From: Bacillota bacterium | GTDB taxonomy: Bacteria; Bacillota; Clostridia; Christensenellales; SZUA-584 | Direction of reading: 5' to 3' | Length of the DNA: 64,000 nt | Assembly (NCBI GenBank): GCA_023460085.1 | Contig: JAEWRI010000036.1 | Location: 1 to 64,000, forward strand | In this document: positions 50,095-59,169 of the stretch, piece after piece | Numbering within the stretch: position 1 is the first letter of the stretch | Layout: the number at the start of each line of letters is the position of its first letter | Translations under genes and position numbers: made by a program | The notes under the pieces: model-generated | Databases searched by the model: none | What the model saw: only the letters and a program-made list of their open reading frames with translations | Told to the model about the DNA's origin: nothing

Positions 50095-51696
50095 ATGGCT
50101 GTTATAACGCTGCTGCGCCCGATACACGAAATCAGCGCGCCCGACCGCATCGTCACCTCGCTGCCGGTGCTGGACGATCAGTATGTGGACGCGGAAACCT
50201 TTCTGCACATGGGCGGACAGTCGCTGGGCGACATCCGCAAGGCCGTCGCGGGCAAGCGTCTGGAGGGGCTGTTCGGCAGGTATTATTCCCACCTGAACTT
50301 CGAGACCAAGAAGATGCTGCTGTTCAGCCACGAGGTCGCCGCCAACCGCGCGTTCTTCGCCAATTCGCTGCCGCTGCTGATGCCGCTGCTTTCGGGCGAC
50401 GAGGCGGAGCAGGAGGCGCTGTCGGACATGCTCTCCGCGCAGGCGCTCTGCCCCATACTCTTCGGCGCGGGCGAAACGGACTTCCTGAGCATGCTCTCCT
50501 CACTGCCGTTTGAGCTCGTGGATCGGGAAACGCTGGTGCGCTTTTACAGCCAGGCGGACGCCGCCGTAAAGTGCTACAGCGCCGCGCTGACGGACGGGGA
50601 CAAGGCCCGCATGCGCAACGTTCCCCTGCGTTTCCGCTCGGCGCTGTTCAAGTGGGACTTCGACCCTGCCGGAAAGCCGGAGGACATCGAGCTGCTTCGC
50701 CGCCAGCTGCAGCCCTACGTGCCGCAGCCCATCGACGCCGCGGAGTTCCGCCGACGCATGGACGCGCTGGAGGACGATGTTGAGCTCCGGCACCTCGATC
50801 GCAAGGACGTCTACGCGCGCCACATCTGCAAGCCGGATACCCGCGTTCCCGACGGCAGCTACACCGCCTCGCCCGAGGTGTTCGCGCTCAAGCTCTGGGT
50901 AGACTCGGTGTACAACGAGAACATGCCCTCGCTGTTCGGCTACAAGACGCTGGTGCCGCAGCGCTTTCCCACCGCCAACGAGCTCCATACCCTGTTCGCC
51001 AACGAGGAACGCGGCAGCTTCTTCGCGGACTCCTTCCTCGCCGACGAGCATGCGGAGATGCTCAACCGGTACGCCAATCAGCGGCTGAACGACGTCATGA
51101 GTCTGGAGCTGCCCGAGGCCATACCGTACGACGCGCTGAGCCTCAGCGACGTCACGCTGATCCGCCAGAGCGACATCTGGAAGCGGTTCATCTCCGCGCT
51201 GAACCAGTACATCAGCCACAAGCTGGAGGCGGACGAGTTCATCAGCATCTACTACGAATACACGCTGTACGTCACCGGCTTTCTGCGCAAGAACCACCTG
51301 CTGCGCGGACAGCAGAAGCGCATCCCGGCGCTCATCGACGAAATCGTGATCAGCGCCAACGCCGTGCGCACCTCCATCAAAATCATGATGATGGTGGGCG
51401 GCATATTCAACGTGTACGTGGGCGGGGCCGTGATGGACCTCGGCGATTTCCTGCACGACCTGCTGGACTCGGTGCTGGAGCAGGACGCCGTCGTGGAGAC
51501 GCGGCGCAGCCTCGCGATGGTCGCCGCGGACTTTACGGAAAAGCGCACGACGGAGTTTCTGGACATGCGGCAGTTCATCCGCTTCAAAACCTTCCAGCTC
51601 AACCCGAGCCAGAAGAAGCAGTACGTGCAGGCGCTGCAGGCGCTGCACCGGCGCAGCGGCCCCTCGGAGCATCTGGAAGGAGATAAGGTGGAATGA
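50095..51696 (+). CDS. Large hypothetical protein, mostly helical
   Basis: 533 residues, no signal peptide. One hydrophobic patch (IKIMMMVGGIFNVYVGGAVMDLGDFL, about 420-445) could be a buried helix or membrane contact. I recognise no catalytic motif. Its ATG has GGGAGG about 8 bases upstream; the frame is open further left only because it runs out of phase through the NYN gene. It overlaps the NUDIX gene by 4 bases (ATGA), so the two proteins probably work together. Confidence 0.75.
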   Translation: MAVITLLRPIHEISAPDRIVTSLPVLDDQYVDAETFLHMGGQSLGDIRKAVAGKRLEGLFGRYYSHLNFETKKMLLFSHEVAANRAFFANSLPLLMPLLSGDEAEQEALSDMLSAQALCPILFGAGETDFLSMLSSLPFELVDRETLVRFYSQADAAVKCYSAALTDGDKARMRNVPLRFRSALFKWDFDPAGKPEDIELLRRQLQPYVPQPIDAAEFRRRMDALEDDVELRHLDRKDVYARHICKPDTRVPDGSYTASPEVFALKLWVDSVYNENMPSLFGYKTLVPQRFPTANELHTLFANEERGSFFADSFLADEHAEMLNRYANQRLNDVMSLELPEAIPYDALSLSDVTLIRQSDIWKRFISALNQYISHKLEADEFISIYYEYTLYVTGFLRKNHLLRGQQKRIPALIDEIVISANAVRTSIKIMMMVGGIFNVYVGGAVMDLGDFLHDLLDSVLEQDAVVETRRSLAMVAADFTEKRTTEFLDMRQFIRFKTFQLNPSQKKQYVQALQALHRRSGPSEHLEGDKVE

Positions 51697-52382
51697 CGGA
51701 TTTTGAAGGCTATCTCGCGCTGATGCAGGCCCGCCCCGCGCTGTTCGAGAACCCGGACGCGGAGGGGCTGATACGCGTGGAGACCGACGCGGCGCGCATC
51801 CGCGCCATCGAAGCGGACATGCGGCTGCGGCTTGCGCGGCAGGGGCGCAGCCCGCGCGAGGCCGAGGCGGGCATCGCCTACGAGGACGGCTACATCCTGC
51901 TGCTGCGCGACGCGGTCACCTTCCCCACCGGAGAAACCGGCACGTACATCCGCGTGGTCAGCGCCGACGCTCAGGGCCGCGGCGTGGCGATACTGCCGCG
52001 CTGGCGCGATCGCTGGGTGCTGCTGGAGCATTTCCGTCACGCCACGCGCCGTGTGGAGCTGGAGATTCCGCGCGGCTTCGGCGAACCGGACACGTCCCCG
52101 CTTCAGAACGCGCAGCGCGAGCTGCTGGAGGAAATCGGCAGCGCCGCGGTCAGCCTGCGTCCGCTGGGTTCGGTGCGGGAAAACACCGGCCTCAGCGCGG
52201 GCGAAGCGGACCTCTTCCTCGCGGAGGTGGGCTCCCCCGGCGCGCTCGACCGTGCGGAAGGCATATCGGGCGTCGTGCTGCTCTCCACCGAAGAGCTGCG
52301 CGCCCTCATCCGCGACAACACCCTGCGGGACGCGTACACGCTGGCCGCCGTCTGCCGCGCCCTGGTGCTGGGCTGGCTGTAA
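51693..52382 (+). CDS. NUDIX hydrolase
   Basis: 229 residues. The NUDIX helix is visible as NAQRELLEEIGSAAVS (about 148-163), with RELLEE-G intact; the Glu normally 8 residues before REL is Thr here. Upstream strands VAILPRWRDRWVLLEHFRH and ELEIPRGFGEPD resemble ADP-ribose/nucleoside-diphosphate-sugar pyrophosphatases. About 90 extra N-terminal residues precede the fold. Coupled by ATGA to the large unknown protein. Confidence 0.88.
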   Translation: MTDFEGYLALMQARPALFENPDAEGLIRVETDAARIRAIEADMRLRLARQGRSPREAEAGIAYEDGYILLLRDAVTFPTGETGTYIRVVSADAQGRGVAILPRWRDRWVLLEHFRHATRRVELEIPRGFGEPDTSPLQNAQRELLEEIGSAAVSLRPLGSVRENTGLSAGEADLFLAEVGSPGALDRAEGISGVVLLSTEELRALIRDNTLRDAYTLAAVCRALVLGWL

Positions 52383-52395
52383 CCCCGGCGGGCAG

Positions 52396-52634
52396 CAAAA
52401 AAGGCAGGAATGCTCCTGCCCCCAAGCTGCTGACAAAGGGTACGCTTGGAGGCTCTGCCTCCAAACCTCCGCTAAAGGGGCAATGCCCCTTTAGAATCCC
52501 ATCGAACAAAACACCCTATTCAGGGTATTTTTCAGATAAAGGAATTTCTTGAGGACCGGTGCTTGTACGGGAGTGCAAGGGCAACGCCCTCGTAATCAGG
52601 TATACCATCAAGCGGAAGGCAGAAATGCTCCTGC
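52396..52634. repeat. Cluster of intergenic hairpins
   Basis: Five short palindromes: GGCAGGA/TCCTGCC (52403-52420), TTGGAGGC/GCCTCCAA (52446-52464), TAAAGGGG/CCCCTTTA (52473-52492), GGGC/GCCC near 52577-52590, and a second GGCAGxA/T(C)CTGCC at 52617-52634 nearly identical to the first. The first is followed by T's on the minus strand and may terminate leftward transcripts. Rest of the gap is empty. Confidence 0.6.
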
Positions 52635-52659
52635 CCCGGCTCAGTGTCCGATGCCGCCG

Positions 52660-52854
52660 TTACCCGCGCCTTCGCGTGCTCACCCGAAACGCCGAATAGA
52701 GCGGACACCACCCGACGATACCCGTCAGCAGCGGCACAAACCCCAGCAGCCCGATGTACCGGATGCCTCCGTCCAGCATGAACAGCACGCTCAGCACGGC
52801 GAGCCCCACGATCACGCGGACAACCCTGTCCGCCGTTCCCACGTTTTGTTTCAT
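52660..52854 (-). CDS. DUF2892 (YgaP-type) small membrane protein
   Basis: 64 residues: MKQNVGTADRVVRVIVGLAVL, two hydrophobic helices with GLLGFVPLLTGIVGWCPLY, the typical DUF2892 end. Often fused or linked to rhodanese domains in other genomes; here the rhodanese lipoprotein is 5 kb away. GGAGG precedes the ATG. Confidence 0.92.
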   Translation of the reverse strand: MKQNVGTADRVVRVIVGLAVLSVLFMLDGGIRYIGLLGFVPLLTGIVGWCPLYSAFRVSTRRRG

Positions 52855-52912
52855 TTCGCAGCCTCCTTACAGGCATTGTGCGCCAAAGGCCGCGCCGATA
52901 TTCCTGTGCCCG

Positions 52913-53653
52913 TTATTCCGCCACGACGATGGCGTTGTCCGCGAAGGGGTTCTTGCGCACCGCGATGGACCACAGGTACGGATACCGCTCCTTCAGGTAT
53001 CGCATGTGCTGCACCCACTCCGCCGCCAGCAGCCCGTACGCGCGCGTCACGTCGCCCGCAAGGTGGCGGATGTCGCTTTCGGGCAGCGCGGAAAAGCCCT
53101 CCCGGCTTTCCAGCTCGTCCGTCAGGTGGTACAGCGCCCAGAGCATGTCGGTGAAGGTGTCGTGCTCCAGCAGGTTGGGGTTGGAAAACATCTGCAGCAC
53201 CGTGCCCTTGCGCGGCGAAAGCGCTTCGCGCATGCGCAGCAGCGTATCCGCGTCGGGCGCTGCGTGCAGCTTCACCGCGTTCACCGCCTGCGCCGCCGCC
53301 GCAAAGTCCTTCGTGCCCCAGCCGGGCTTCATGTCCAGCTCCCGCGCCAGCACGTCCCGATTCTTAACCGCCGCGCCCACGCACACCAGCGCCTCCGCGC
53401 CCATCTCGCTGAAGAACGCGCTGATGACGATGCGCACCTGCTCCATCCGCTCCTGCTTCTCGCGGCTGCGCAGTATGCGGTCCAGTATGAACGTCACCAG
53501 CAAGATTTCGATGGGCAGGAAGGTCAGGTCCTGAAAGACGAGGAACGCTTCCTCCTCGAGATTGTGGAATATCAGCAGCTGCAGCACAAAAAACACCACC
53601 GAAAGCGCTGCCAGCGCAATCATCACGATCTGGTTGAATTTCAGCCTTTTCAT
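52913..53653 (-). CDS. Hypothetical membrane-anchored protein
   Basis: 246 residues. Two N-terminal helices (IVMIALAALSVVFFVLQLLIF and FLPIEILLVTFILDRIL) are followed by a long, mainly helical cytoplasmic part (RSREKQERMEQVRIVISAFFSE and more). No family is recognised. The start at MKRLKF has GGAGAACGG upstream. Confidence 0.75.
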   Translation of the reverse strand: MKRLKFNQIVMIALAALSVVFFVLQLLIFHNLEEEAFLVFQDLTFLPIEILLVTFILDRILRSREKQERMEQVRIVISAFFSEMGAEALVCVGAAVKNRDVLARELDMKPGWGTKDFAAAAQAVNAVKLHAAPDADTLLRMREALSPRKGTVLQMFSNPNLLEHDTFTDMLWALYHLTDELESREGFSALPESDIRHLAGDVTRAYGLLAAEWVQHMRYLKERYPYLWSIAVRKNPFADNAIVVAE

Positions 53654-53703
53654 GTTCCGTTCTCCGCTTTTTGTGTTGATTATACCATACGCATTGCCCA
53701 TAA

Positions 53704-53731
53704 CAAAAGCGCCCTGCTACAGGCGCTTTTC
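53704..53731 (-). terminator. Terminator after the 36-residue gene
   Basis: AGCGCC and GGGCGCT with a 6-7-base loop, flanked by AAAA and TTTT, so it may work in both directions. Confidence 0.75.
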
Positions 53732-53738
53732 CGGCGGT

Positions 53739-53849
53739 TCAGCCGTCGTGCGGATTCGGTATGCTGCCGGGAACGACCATGACGTTTTCGTTCTTCTCCA
53801 CCCTGTCGCGTCCGGGAGTCTGCCGTTTCCGCTGCCTTTTGATTTTCAT
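53739..53849 (-). CDS. 36-residue basic small protein
   Basis: A short gene starting MKIKRQRKRQTPGRD and ending IPNPHDG. The ATG has a near-perfect AAAAGGAGG site 6 bases upstream, and a terminator follows the stop by 8 bp. The N-terminal third is strongly basic (RNA- or membrane-binding character), the rest neutral. No family is recognised; support comes from the expression signals. Confidence 0.6.
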   Translation of the reverse strand: MKIKRQRKRQTPGRDRVEKNENVMVVPGSIPNPHDG

Positions 53850-53948
53850 GCGACGCCTCCTTTTGCATTAGTATGCGCAAAAACGGCGGCGGTATTGTAA
53901 CGTCCTTCTGTTTTGATACCCGTGAAAAATTGACGGCGTCAGCTTTTT

Positions 53949-54545
53949 TTACCGCCCGCGAAGCCGCGCGCTGCCAGCGGCCAGCGCGTCCGCAATCACC
54001 CGCTCGTCCAGCGCGCCCGCGGGTACGACGGGCCGCGGCGCTCCGCTGTCCCCGCGCAGCCACTTCTCCATCGTCCGCACATCGTGCCAGCCGCCCAGCT
54101 TATAACCCACGCGGCGCCACACGCCCGCGTCCTCAAACCCGAATTTGCGGTGAAAGCCCTCGCTCTTTTCGTTGGGCGTGGTGATGATGGCGTAGACGTT
54201 GTATACGCCCTGCGCGTCCAGCAGCGCCAGCAGCGCGGTATACAGCGCCGAAGCGACGCCCCGGCGGTGGCTGTCCTGCCGCACGTATACGGAGGTCTCC
54301 GCGTCCCAGCTGTACGCCGCGCGGCTGCGGAAGGGCTTTGCGTACGCGTAGCCCAGCACCTCGCCGTCCGCCTCGCAGACGAGATACGGGAACTGCGTGG
54401 TCTCCGCGATGCGGCGGGCCATCTCTGCGCTGTCCGGCGCTTCCGTCTCGAAGGTGATGGACGTGCCGTGTACATACGGTGCGTAAATGGCCGACAGGAC
54501 GGGCGCGTCGGCTTCGCGTACAAGCCGGATACCGTTCTCCTTCAT
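53949..54545 (-). CDS. GNAT N-acetyltransferase (phosphinothricin-acetyltransferase-like)
   Basis: 198 residues. RLVREADAPVLSAIYAPYVHGTSITFE is the typical Pat/Bar-like start, DSHRRGVASALYTALL the acetyl-CoA loop, and YAIITTPNEKSEGFHRKFGFEDAG the later strand. It N-acetylates a small amine, perhaps an amino-acid analogue. About 30 extra C-terminal residues are present. GGGGGG precedes the ATG. Confidence 0.9.
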   Translation of the reverse strand: MKENGIRLVREADAPVLSAIYAPYVHGTSITFETEAPDSAEMARRIAETTQFPYLVCEADGEVLGYAYAKPFRSRAAYSWDAETSVYVRQDSHRRGVASALYTALLALLDAQGVYNVYAIITTPNEKSEGFHRKFGFEDAGVWRRVGYKLGGWHDVRTMEKWLRGDSGAPRPVVPAGALDERVIADALAAGSARLRGR

Positions 54546-54612
54546 GCTTTCATTCCCCCCTCGATGATACCCAAAGTATAGGCCCGCTGTCGCCTAAAGT
54601 AAATGCGCCCAC

Positions 54613-54640
54613 AGAAAAAGGAGCGGACGCGCCGCTCCCC
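54613..54640 (-). terminator. Terminator of the PstS-like gene
   Basis: On the minus strand GGAGCGG and CCGCTCC with a 5-base loop, then TTTTT. Confidence 0.85.
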
Positions 54641-54662
54641 TTGGAGTCCTGTTGTTCCTGCC

Positions 54663-55544
54663 TTACGGCACGAGGTATCCCGAATCGGTGAGATACGTTT
54701 TGGCTTCGTCGCTGTCCGTGCAGTAGTCGATGAAGGCCTGAATATCCGCGGAGGGGGTTCCCACGGTGACGATGTAGAAGTTGCGCGCCAGCGTGTATGT
54801 GCCGCTCTTCGCCGCCGATTCGCTGGGCGTAACGCCCGCCACAGAGAGCACCTTCACGTCGTAGTTCTTCGCCAGCGACAGCGGCATGAAGCCGATGCCC
54901 AGCGGAGTTTCCGCAATCTTCTCGCCCATCGCCGCCGCCGTGTCCTCGATGACGCAGACCGAGTCGTCGATGGCAATCACCTCGCCCGTATCGTCGCGGC
55001 CCAGCACCAGCGTCTGGAAGGCGTCGCCCGTGGACGCGTCGCCGCTCATGGCGTATACAGAGATTTCACCGGTGCCGCCGTAATCGGCCCAGTCCGCCAC
55101 GTCGCCGTTGAATATGGCCTGAAGCTGCTCGATGCTGATGTCGGTGAGGGGGCAGTCGCTGCCCGCCACAATGGCCAGCGCCTCGGTGCAAAGCTTCGTG
55201 GCTTTAATACCGGGATACAGCGCTGTCTCCTCTTCCCTCAGCTCGCGCGGCATCACCACGATGTCCGTCTTGTCGTTGGTGGTGTAGGCCAGCGCAGTGC
55301 CCACCGTGGTACGCTTCCACTCGATGTTGAGGCCGCTTTCCTCCATGTACGTCCCTGCCAGCGCATACACTGCCGTGCCGACGTTGGCTTTCGGCCCGGA
55401 AAATGTGAAATCCACTGGCTGTGCCGTCGCCGTGGGCGTGGGCTCCACCGAAGCCGACGCCGACGCGCTGCCAGATGCTCCGCCGCAGCCCGCCATCGCC
55501 GCCGCCATCAAAACGACCAGCGCCGTAATCAGTACTTTCTTCAT
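54663..55544 (-). CDS. PstS-like phosphate/anion-binding lipoprotein
   Basis: 293 residues with lipobox AMAGC (Cys20), a Ser/Ala/Thr linker to about 42, then a type 2 periplasmic-binding fold. DIVVMPRELREEE and LTDISIEQLQAIFNGDVADWADYGG are PstS hallmarks, with the later GDASTGDAFQTLVLG. No PstC/A/B genes follow, so it is an orphan: it might serve a distant transporter or act as a sensor. An extended -10 (TGGTATACT) is present at 55574-55582. Confidence 0.88.
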   Translation of the reverse strand: MKKVLITALVVLMAAAMAGCGGASGSASASASVEPTPTATAQPVDFTFSGPKANVGTAVYALAGTYMEESGLNIEWKRTTVGTALAYTTNDKTDIVVMPRELREEETALYPGIKATKLCTEALAIVAGSDCPLTDISIEQLQAIFNGDVADWADYGGTGEISVYAMSGDASTGDAFQTLVLGRDDTGEVIAIDDSVCVIEDTAAAMGEKIAETPLGIGFMPLSLAKNYDVKVLSVAGVTPSESAAKSGTYTLARNFYIVTVGTPSADIQAFIDYCTDSDEAKTYLTDSGYLVP

Positions 55545-55609
55545 ATGTTCCTCCCGATGCTCTTATCCGGCATAGTATACCATGGTAATTATGACCGCCG
55601 TGTAAACAC

Positions 55610-56848
55610 TCAGCGGTACAGGGGGCGCTTCTCGCAGAGCGCCAACACCTGGGCGCGCACGTCTTCGAGGGCGTCCTCGCGGCGCTTCACGATGTCCGCT
55701 ATCCACGCGCCAATCTCCTTCATGTCGGCTTCGTCCATGCCGCGCGAGGTCGTGGCGGGCGTGCCCACGCGCACCCCGCTCGTGATGAACGGGCTCTGCG
55801 TGTCGAAGGGGATGGCGTTCTTGTTGACGGTGATATTGGCGCGGCCCAGCAGCGCCTCCAGCTCCTTGCCGGTAAGGCCCGTGCCCGTAAGATCCAGCAG
55901 CATCAGGTGGTTGTCCGTGCCGCCCGAAACGAGCCTCAGCCCGCCCGCGGTGAGCGCGCCCGCCAGCGCCTGCGCGTTGGCAATAATCCGGCGCTGGTAC
56001 GCGCGGAATTCCTCCGTCGCGGCCTCGTGGAAGCACACGGCCTTCGCGGCGATCACGTGCATCAGCGGCCCGCCCTGCGTGCCGGGGAATATGGCTTTGT
56101 TCACCGCCGCGGCGTATTGCTCGCGGCACAGTATGAGACCGCCGCGCGGCCCGCGCAGCGTTTTATGCGTCGTCGTGGTTACGAAATCGGCGTAGGGCAC
56201 CGGGCTCTCGTGCAGCCCCGCCGCCACCAGCCCCGCGATGTGCGCCATGTCGACCATCAGCAGCGCGCCCGCTTCGTCGGCGATTTCGCGGAATTTCTTG
56301 AAGTCGATGGCCCGGGGGTACGCGCTCGCGCCCGCGACTATCATCTTGGGCTTGTGCTGCAGCGCCAGGCTGCGCAGCTCGTCGTAGTCGATGCGCTCCG
56401 TGTCGCGGCGTACGCCGTAAGGGACGATGTTGAAATACTTGCCGGACATGTTGACCGGGCTGCCATGCGTCAGGTGTCCGCCGTGCGCGAGGTTCATGCC
56501 GAGTATGGTGTCGCCCGGTGTCAGCATCGCGAAGTACACGGCCATGTTGGCCTGCGCGCCGGAATGAGGCTGCACGTTGGCGTGGTCCGCGCCGAACAGC
56601 GCCTTGGCGCGCTCGATGGCGAGGTTCTCCGCCACGTCCACGCACTCGCAGCCGCCGTAGTAGCGCTTGCCGGGATACCCTTCCGCATATTTGTTGGTGA
56701 GATGCGAACCCATCGCCTGCATCACCGCTTCGGATACAAAATTCTCGGAAGCGATGAGCTCGATGCCCGTCTGCTGCCGCTTCAGCTCATCCATGATGGC
56801 GGTATAAACCGCCTCGTCCGCCGCCTTCACCTTGGAAAAATCCAGCAT
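55610..56848 (-). CDS. glyA: Serine hydroxymethyltransferase
   Basis: 412 residues, the normal length. ELIASENFVSEAV, KYAEGYPGKRYYGGCE and the PLP-lysine motif TTTTHKTLRGPRGG are all present. It converts serine and tetrahydrofolate to glycine and methylene-THF. The ATG with a GGGGAGAGG site is chosen over an earlier in-frame start. It begins 13 bp after the rnc stop, an unusual partner for the plsX-acpP-rnc group. Confidence 0.97.
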   Translation of the reverse strand: MLDFSKVKAADEAVYTAIMDELKRQQTGIELIASENFVSEAVMQAMGSHLTNKYAEGYPGKRYYGGCECVDVAENLAIERAKALFGADHANVQPHSGAQANMAVYFAMLTPGDTILGMNLAHGGHLTHGSPVNMSGKYFNIVPYGVRRDTERIDYDELRSLALQHKPKMIVAGASAYPRAIDFKKFREIADEAGALLMVDMAHIAGLVAAGLHESPVPYADFVTTTTHKTLRGPRGGLILCREQYAAAVNKAIFPGTQGGPLMHVIAAKAVCFHEAATEEFRAYQRRIIANAQALAGALTAGGLRLVSGGTDNHLMLLDLTGTGLTGKELEALLGRANITVNKNAIPFDTQSPFITSGVRVGTPATTSRGMDEADMKEIGAWIADIVKRREDALEDVRAQVLALCEKRPLYR

Positions 56849-56861
56849 GTACCTCTCCCCT

Positions 56862-57548
56862 TTACTCCTTTTCGGCCGCAATGTACGCCTGCCGCGCGGC
56901 CCTCTGCTCCGCTATCTTTTTGGAATGCCCCTGTCCGCTCGCGGCTTCCTCCCCCGCGATCATCAGCTTCACGTAGAAGGTGCGATCGTGCGGCGGGCCT
57001 TCCTCTTTATATACGACGTAGCGAATATCGCTGACGCCCTTTTTGTGGTACTTTTCCTGCAGCCGCGTCTTGTAGTCGCGCACGCCGCCGCCGGAGAACA
57101 CATCCTCGATGCGCCCCGCGAGTATGCGCAGCGCGGTCTCACGCGCCTTCTCAAAGCCGCCGTCCAGATATACCGCGCCCAAAACAGCCTCCACCACGTC
57201 CGCCAGTATGGAGGGCTTATCCTCTCCGCCGGAGCTTCGCTCGCCCTTGCCGAGTATCAGGTACGCGGAAAGCCCCAGCTCCCGCGCCGCCTCGGCCAAA
57301 GACACCTCGCTCACCAGCGCCGCGCGCGTCTTTGTCAGCTGCCCTTCGGAAAACTCGGGCCGCTCGCGGTACACCAGATCGCTGACGATGAGCTCCAGCA
57401 CGGCGTCGCCCAAAAACTCCAGCCGCTCGTAGCTCTCGCCCGCGTCCGCCGATGCGTGCAGCAGCGCCTGTTCCAGCAGAGACTTGTCGGCAAATGCGTA
57501 TTCGATGCGATTTTCAAGCCCTGCTAAATCCGCGTGCTCCATGCCCAT
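56862..57548 (-). CDS. rnc: Ribonuclease III
   Basis: 228 residues. The RNase III signature ERLEFLGDAVLEL (about 41-53) and the second acidic site DVVEAVLGAVYLDGG are intact; the C-terminal third is a dsRNA-binding domain (DYKTRLQEKYHKKG, then GQGHSKKIAEQRAA). It processes rRNA and structured RNAs. A second ATG two codons in is an equally possible start. It follows acpP by about 100 bp. Confidence 0.96.
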   Translation of the reverse strand: MGMEHADLAGLENRIEYAFADKSLLEQALLHASADAGESYERLEFLGDAVLELIVSDLVYRERPEFSEGQLTKTRAALVSEVSLAEAARELGLSAYLILGKGERSSGGEDKPSILADVVEAVLGAVYLDGGFEKARETALRILAGRIEDVFSGGGVRDYKTRLQEKYHKKGVSDIRYVVYKEEGPPHDRTFYVKLMIAGEEAASGQGHSKKIAEQRAARQAYIAAEKE

Positions 57549-57651
57549 TGTGCCTCATAGATAAAGCAAGAGGCAGACGCGTAGCGCGCAAGCCTGCCGC
57601 AGGCCTTCCGCCCGCGGAGGGTAAACGCGTATCCGCACTGCCCCGATAGCC

Positions 57652-57888
57652 TTAATATCCCCCGATGTTCTTTTCGATGTAGGTGACGACATCCTTGACG
57701 GTGACAACCTTGGGCAGCTCCTCGTCCGGAATATCCAGATCGAATTCCTGCTCCAGATCCATAATGAGCTCCACGATCGCGAGGGAATCCGCCTTTAAAT
57801 CCTCCACGAGATCCGAGTCCATTGTAATGATGTCTTCATCGATCTCCAGCTGATCCGACAAGATCTTCCTCACCTTTTCAAATACCAT
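57652..57888 (-). CDS. acpP: Acyl carrier protein
   Basis: 78 residues, acidic. The phosphopantetheine Ser lies in LKADSLAIVELIM (about residue 36-37), matching the DSL motif. It carries acyl chains in fatty-acid synthesis. The ATG has AGGAGG 7 bases upstream. It starts 16 bp after the plsX stop. Confidence 0.96.
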   Translation of the reverse strand: MVFEKVRKILSDQLEIDEDIITMDSDLVEDLKADSLAIVELIMDLEQEFDLDIPDEELPKVVTVKDVVTYIEKNIGGY

Positions 57889-57904
57889 CGCGCGCCTCCT
57901 GTAA

Positions 57905-58921
57905 TCAATCGTTTTCGTCATCCATAGCGACTTTTGATATTTCCTGCTTTATTACATTAACGACATCACCGCGGATAAATCCGGCGGCCTGCCGCAACGT
58001 ACTCTGTATGGCCTTGGCGTTAGAGCTGCCGTGCGCCTTTATCACACCGCCGCGCACACCCAGCAGCAGCGCTCCGCCGTACTCGGTATAGTCCATGCTC
58101 TTCTTGAAGCGCCTGAACGCGGGCATGGCAATCGCCGCGCCAATCTTGGTGCGCAGAGAACCGGAAAGCTCCGTCTTGAGCATCGAGAACAGCGCACTGC
58201 CCAGCCCTTCCATGAACTTCAGCACGATGTTGCCGGTAAACCCGTCGGATACCAGCACGTCGTAATCGCCCGAAACGAGGTCGCGTCCCTCCGCGTTGCC
58301 CTTGAAGTTGACCGGCATCTCCTGTATCCGCTTGTAGGCGGCTTTGGTGAGCTCGGTGCCCTTCTCCGCCTCCGCGCCGTTGTTGATGAGGCCCACGCGG
58401 GGATTCTTGACGCCCTCCACATTCTCCATGTATATGCTGCCCATCAGCGCAAACTGCGCCAGATACGAAGGACGGCATTCGGCGTTCGCGCCGCAGTCGA
58501 TGAGCAGCGCCTTGCTTCCGGCCTGCGTCGGCAGCAGCGGCGCCAGCGCGGGTCTCTTCACGCCCGGCAGACGCTTTACTATCAGCGTCGCCCCGGCGAT
58601 GGTCGCGCCCGTGCTTCCCGCGGTGATGAAGGCGTCTCCCTGCCCATCGCGCAGCAGCTCCAGCCCTTTCACGAGCGAGGAATTGCGCTTCTTGCGTATC
58701 GCTTCGACAGGCGGCTCCGCCATATCGATAATTTCCGCCGCGTCCACGATATTTATGCGCGACGTATCCGTTTCATGCTTTTCGAGTTCGGCAAGTATGG
58801 CGTCCTTGCGGCCCACCAGCGTGACGTGCATCTCCGGCATGGAATTCAGCGCCATTGCGCAGCCTTCCACGACAGCCTGCGGCGCGTGATCGCCGCCCAT
58901 GGCATCCACGATGACCTTCAC
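57905..58921 (-). CDS. plsX: Phosphate acyltransferase PlsX
   Basis: 338 residues with VDAMGGDHAPQAVVEG at the start, SAGSTGA-type FITAGSTGATIAGA and the later SDGFTGNIVLKFMEG. It makes acyl phosphate from acyl-ACP for PlsY in phospholipid synthesis. The start appears to be GTG with a GGTGGTGAG-rich leader. First gene of plsX-acpP-rnc, a gene order common in Gram-positive bacteria. Confidence 0.96.
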   Translation of the reverse strand: MKVIVDAMGGDHAPQAVVEGCAMALNSMPEMHVTLVGRKDAILAELEKHETDTSRINIVDAAEIIDMAEPPVEAIRKKRNSSLVKGLELLRDGQGDAFITAGSTGATIAGATLIVKRLPGVKRPALAPLLPTQAGSKALLIDCGANAECRPSYLAQFALMGSIYMENVEGVKNPRVGLINNGAEAEKGTELTKAAYKRIQEMPVNFKGNAEGRDLVSGDYDVLVSDGFTGNIVLKFMEGLGSALFSMLKTELSGSLRTKIGAAIAMPAFRRFKKSMDYTEYGGALLLGVRGGVIKAHGSSNAKAIQSTLRQAAGFIRGDVVNVIKQEISKVAMDDEND

Positions 58922-58936
58922 GGACTCACCACCCTT

Positions 58937-58979
58937 TCAGTACATAAGGTAGTATATAAAAAATCAATCTTCAATGCAA
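58937..58979 (-). promoter_or_regulatory. plsX promoter with possible FapR-type operator
   Basis: Minus strand: TTGCAT (58974-58979) and TATACT (58951-58956), spacer 17 bp. Overlapping the -10 and start is TACTACCTTATGTACTGA, which partly resembles the FapR consensus around TTAGTACC. The operator call is tentative. The remaining gap to 59169 is empty. Confidence 0.45.
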
Positions 58980-59169
58980 CAATATTTTTGACCGTCAAAA
59001 ACCGCTGCGCCCGCGCTCGAAAATTGTCGTCCGGCACGCTTTCCCGTAGGAGCGGCAAACTGCCTGTGCCTCCAGGCGACGGGCAACCTTCGCAACCCGT
59101 AGGGCGCGGATTATGTGCCCTATGGGTGCCCATACGCGCCGCCGCCAACGTTACATCAGCCGCAGCCGC

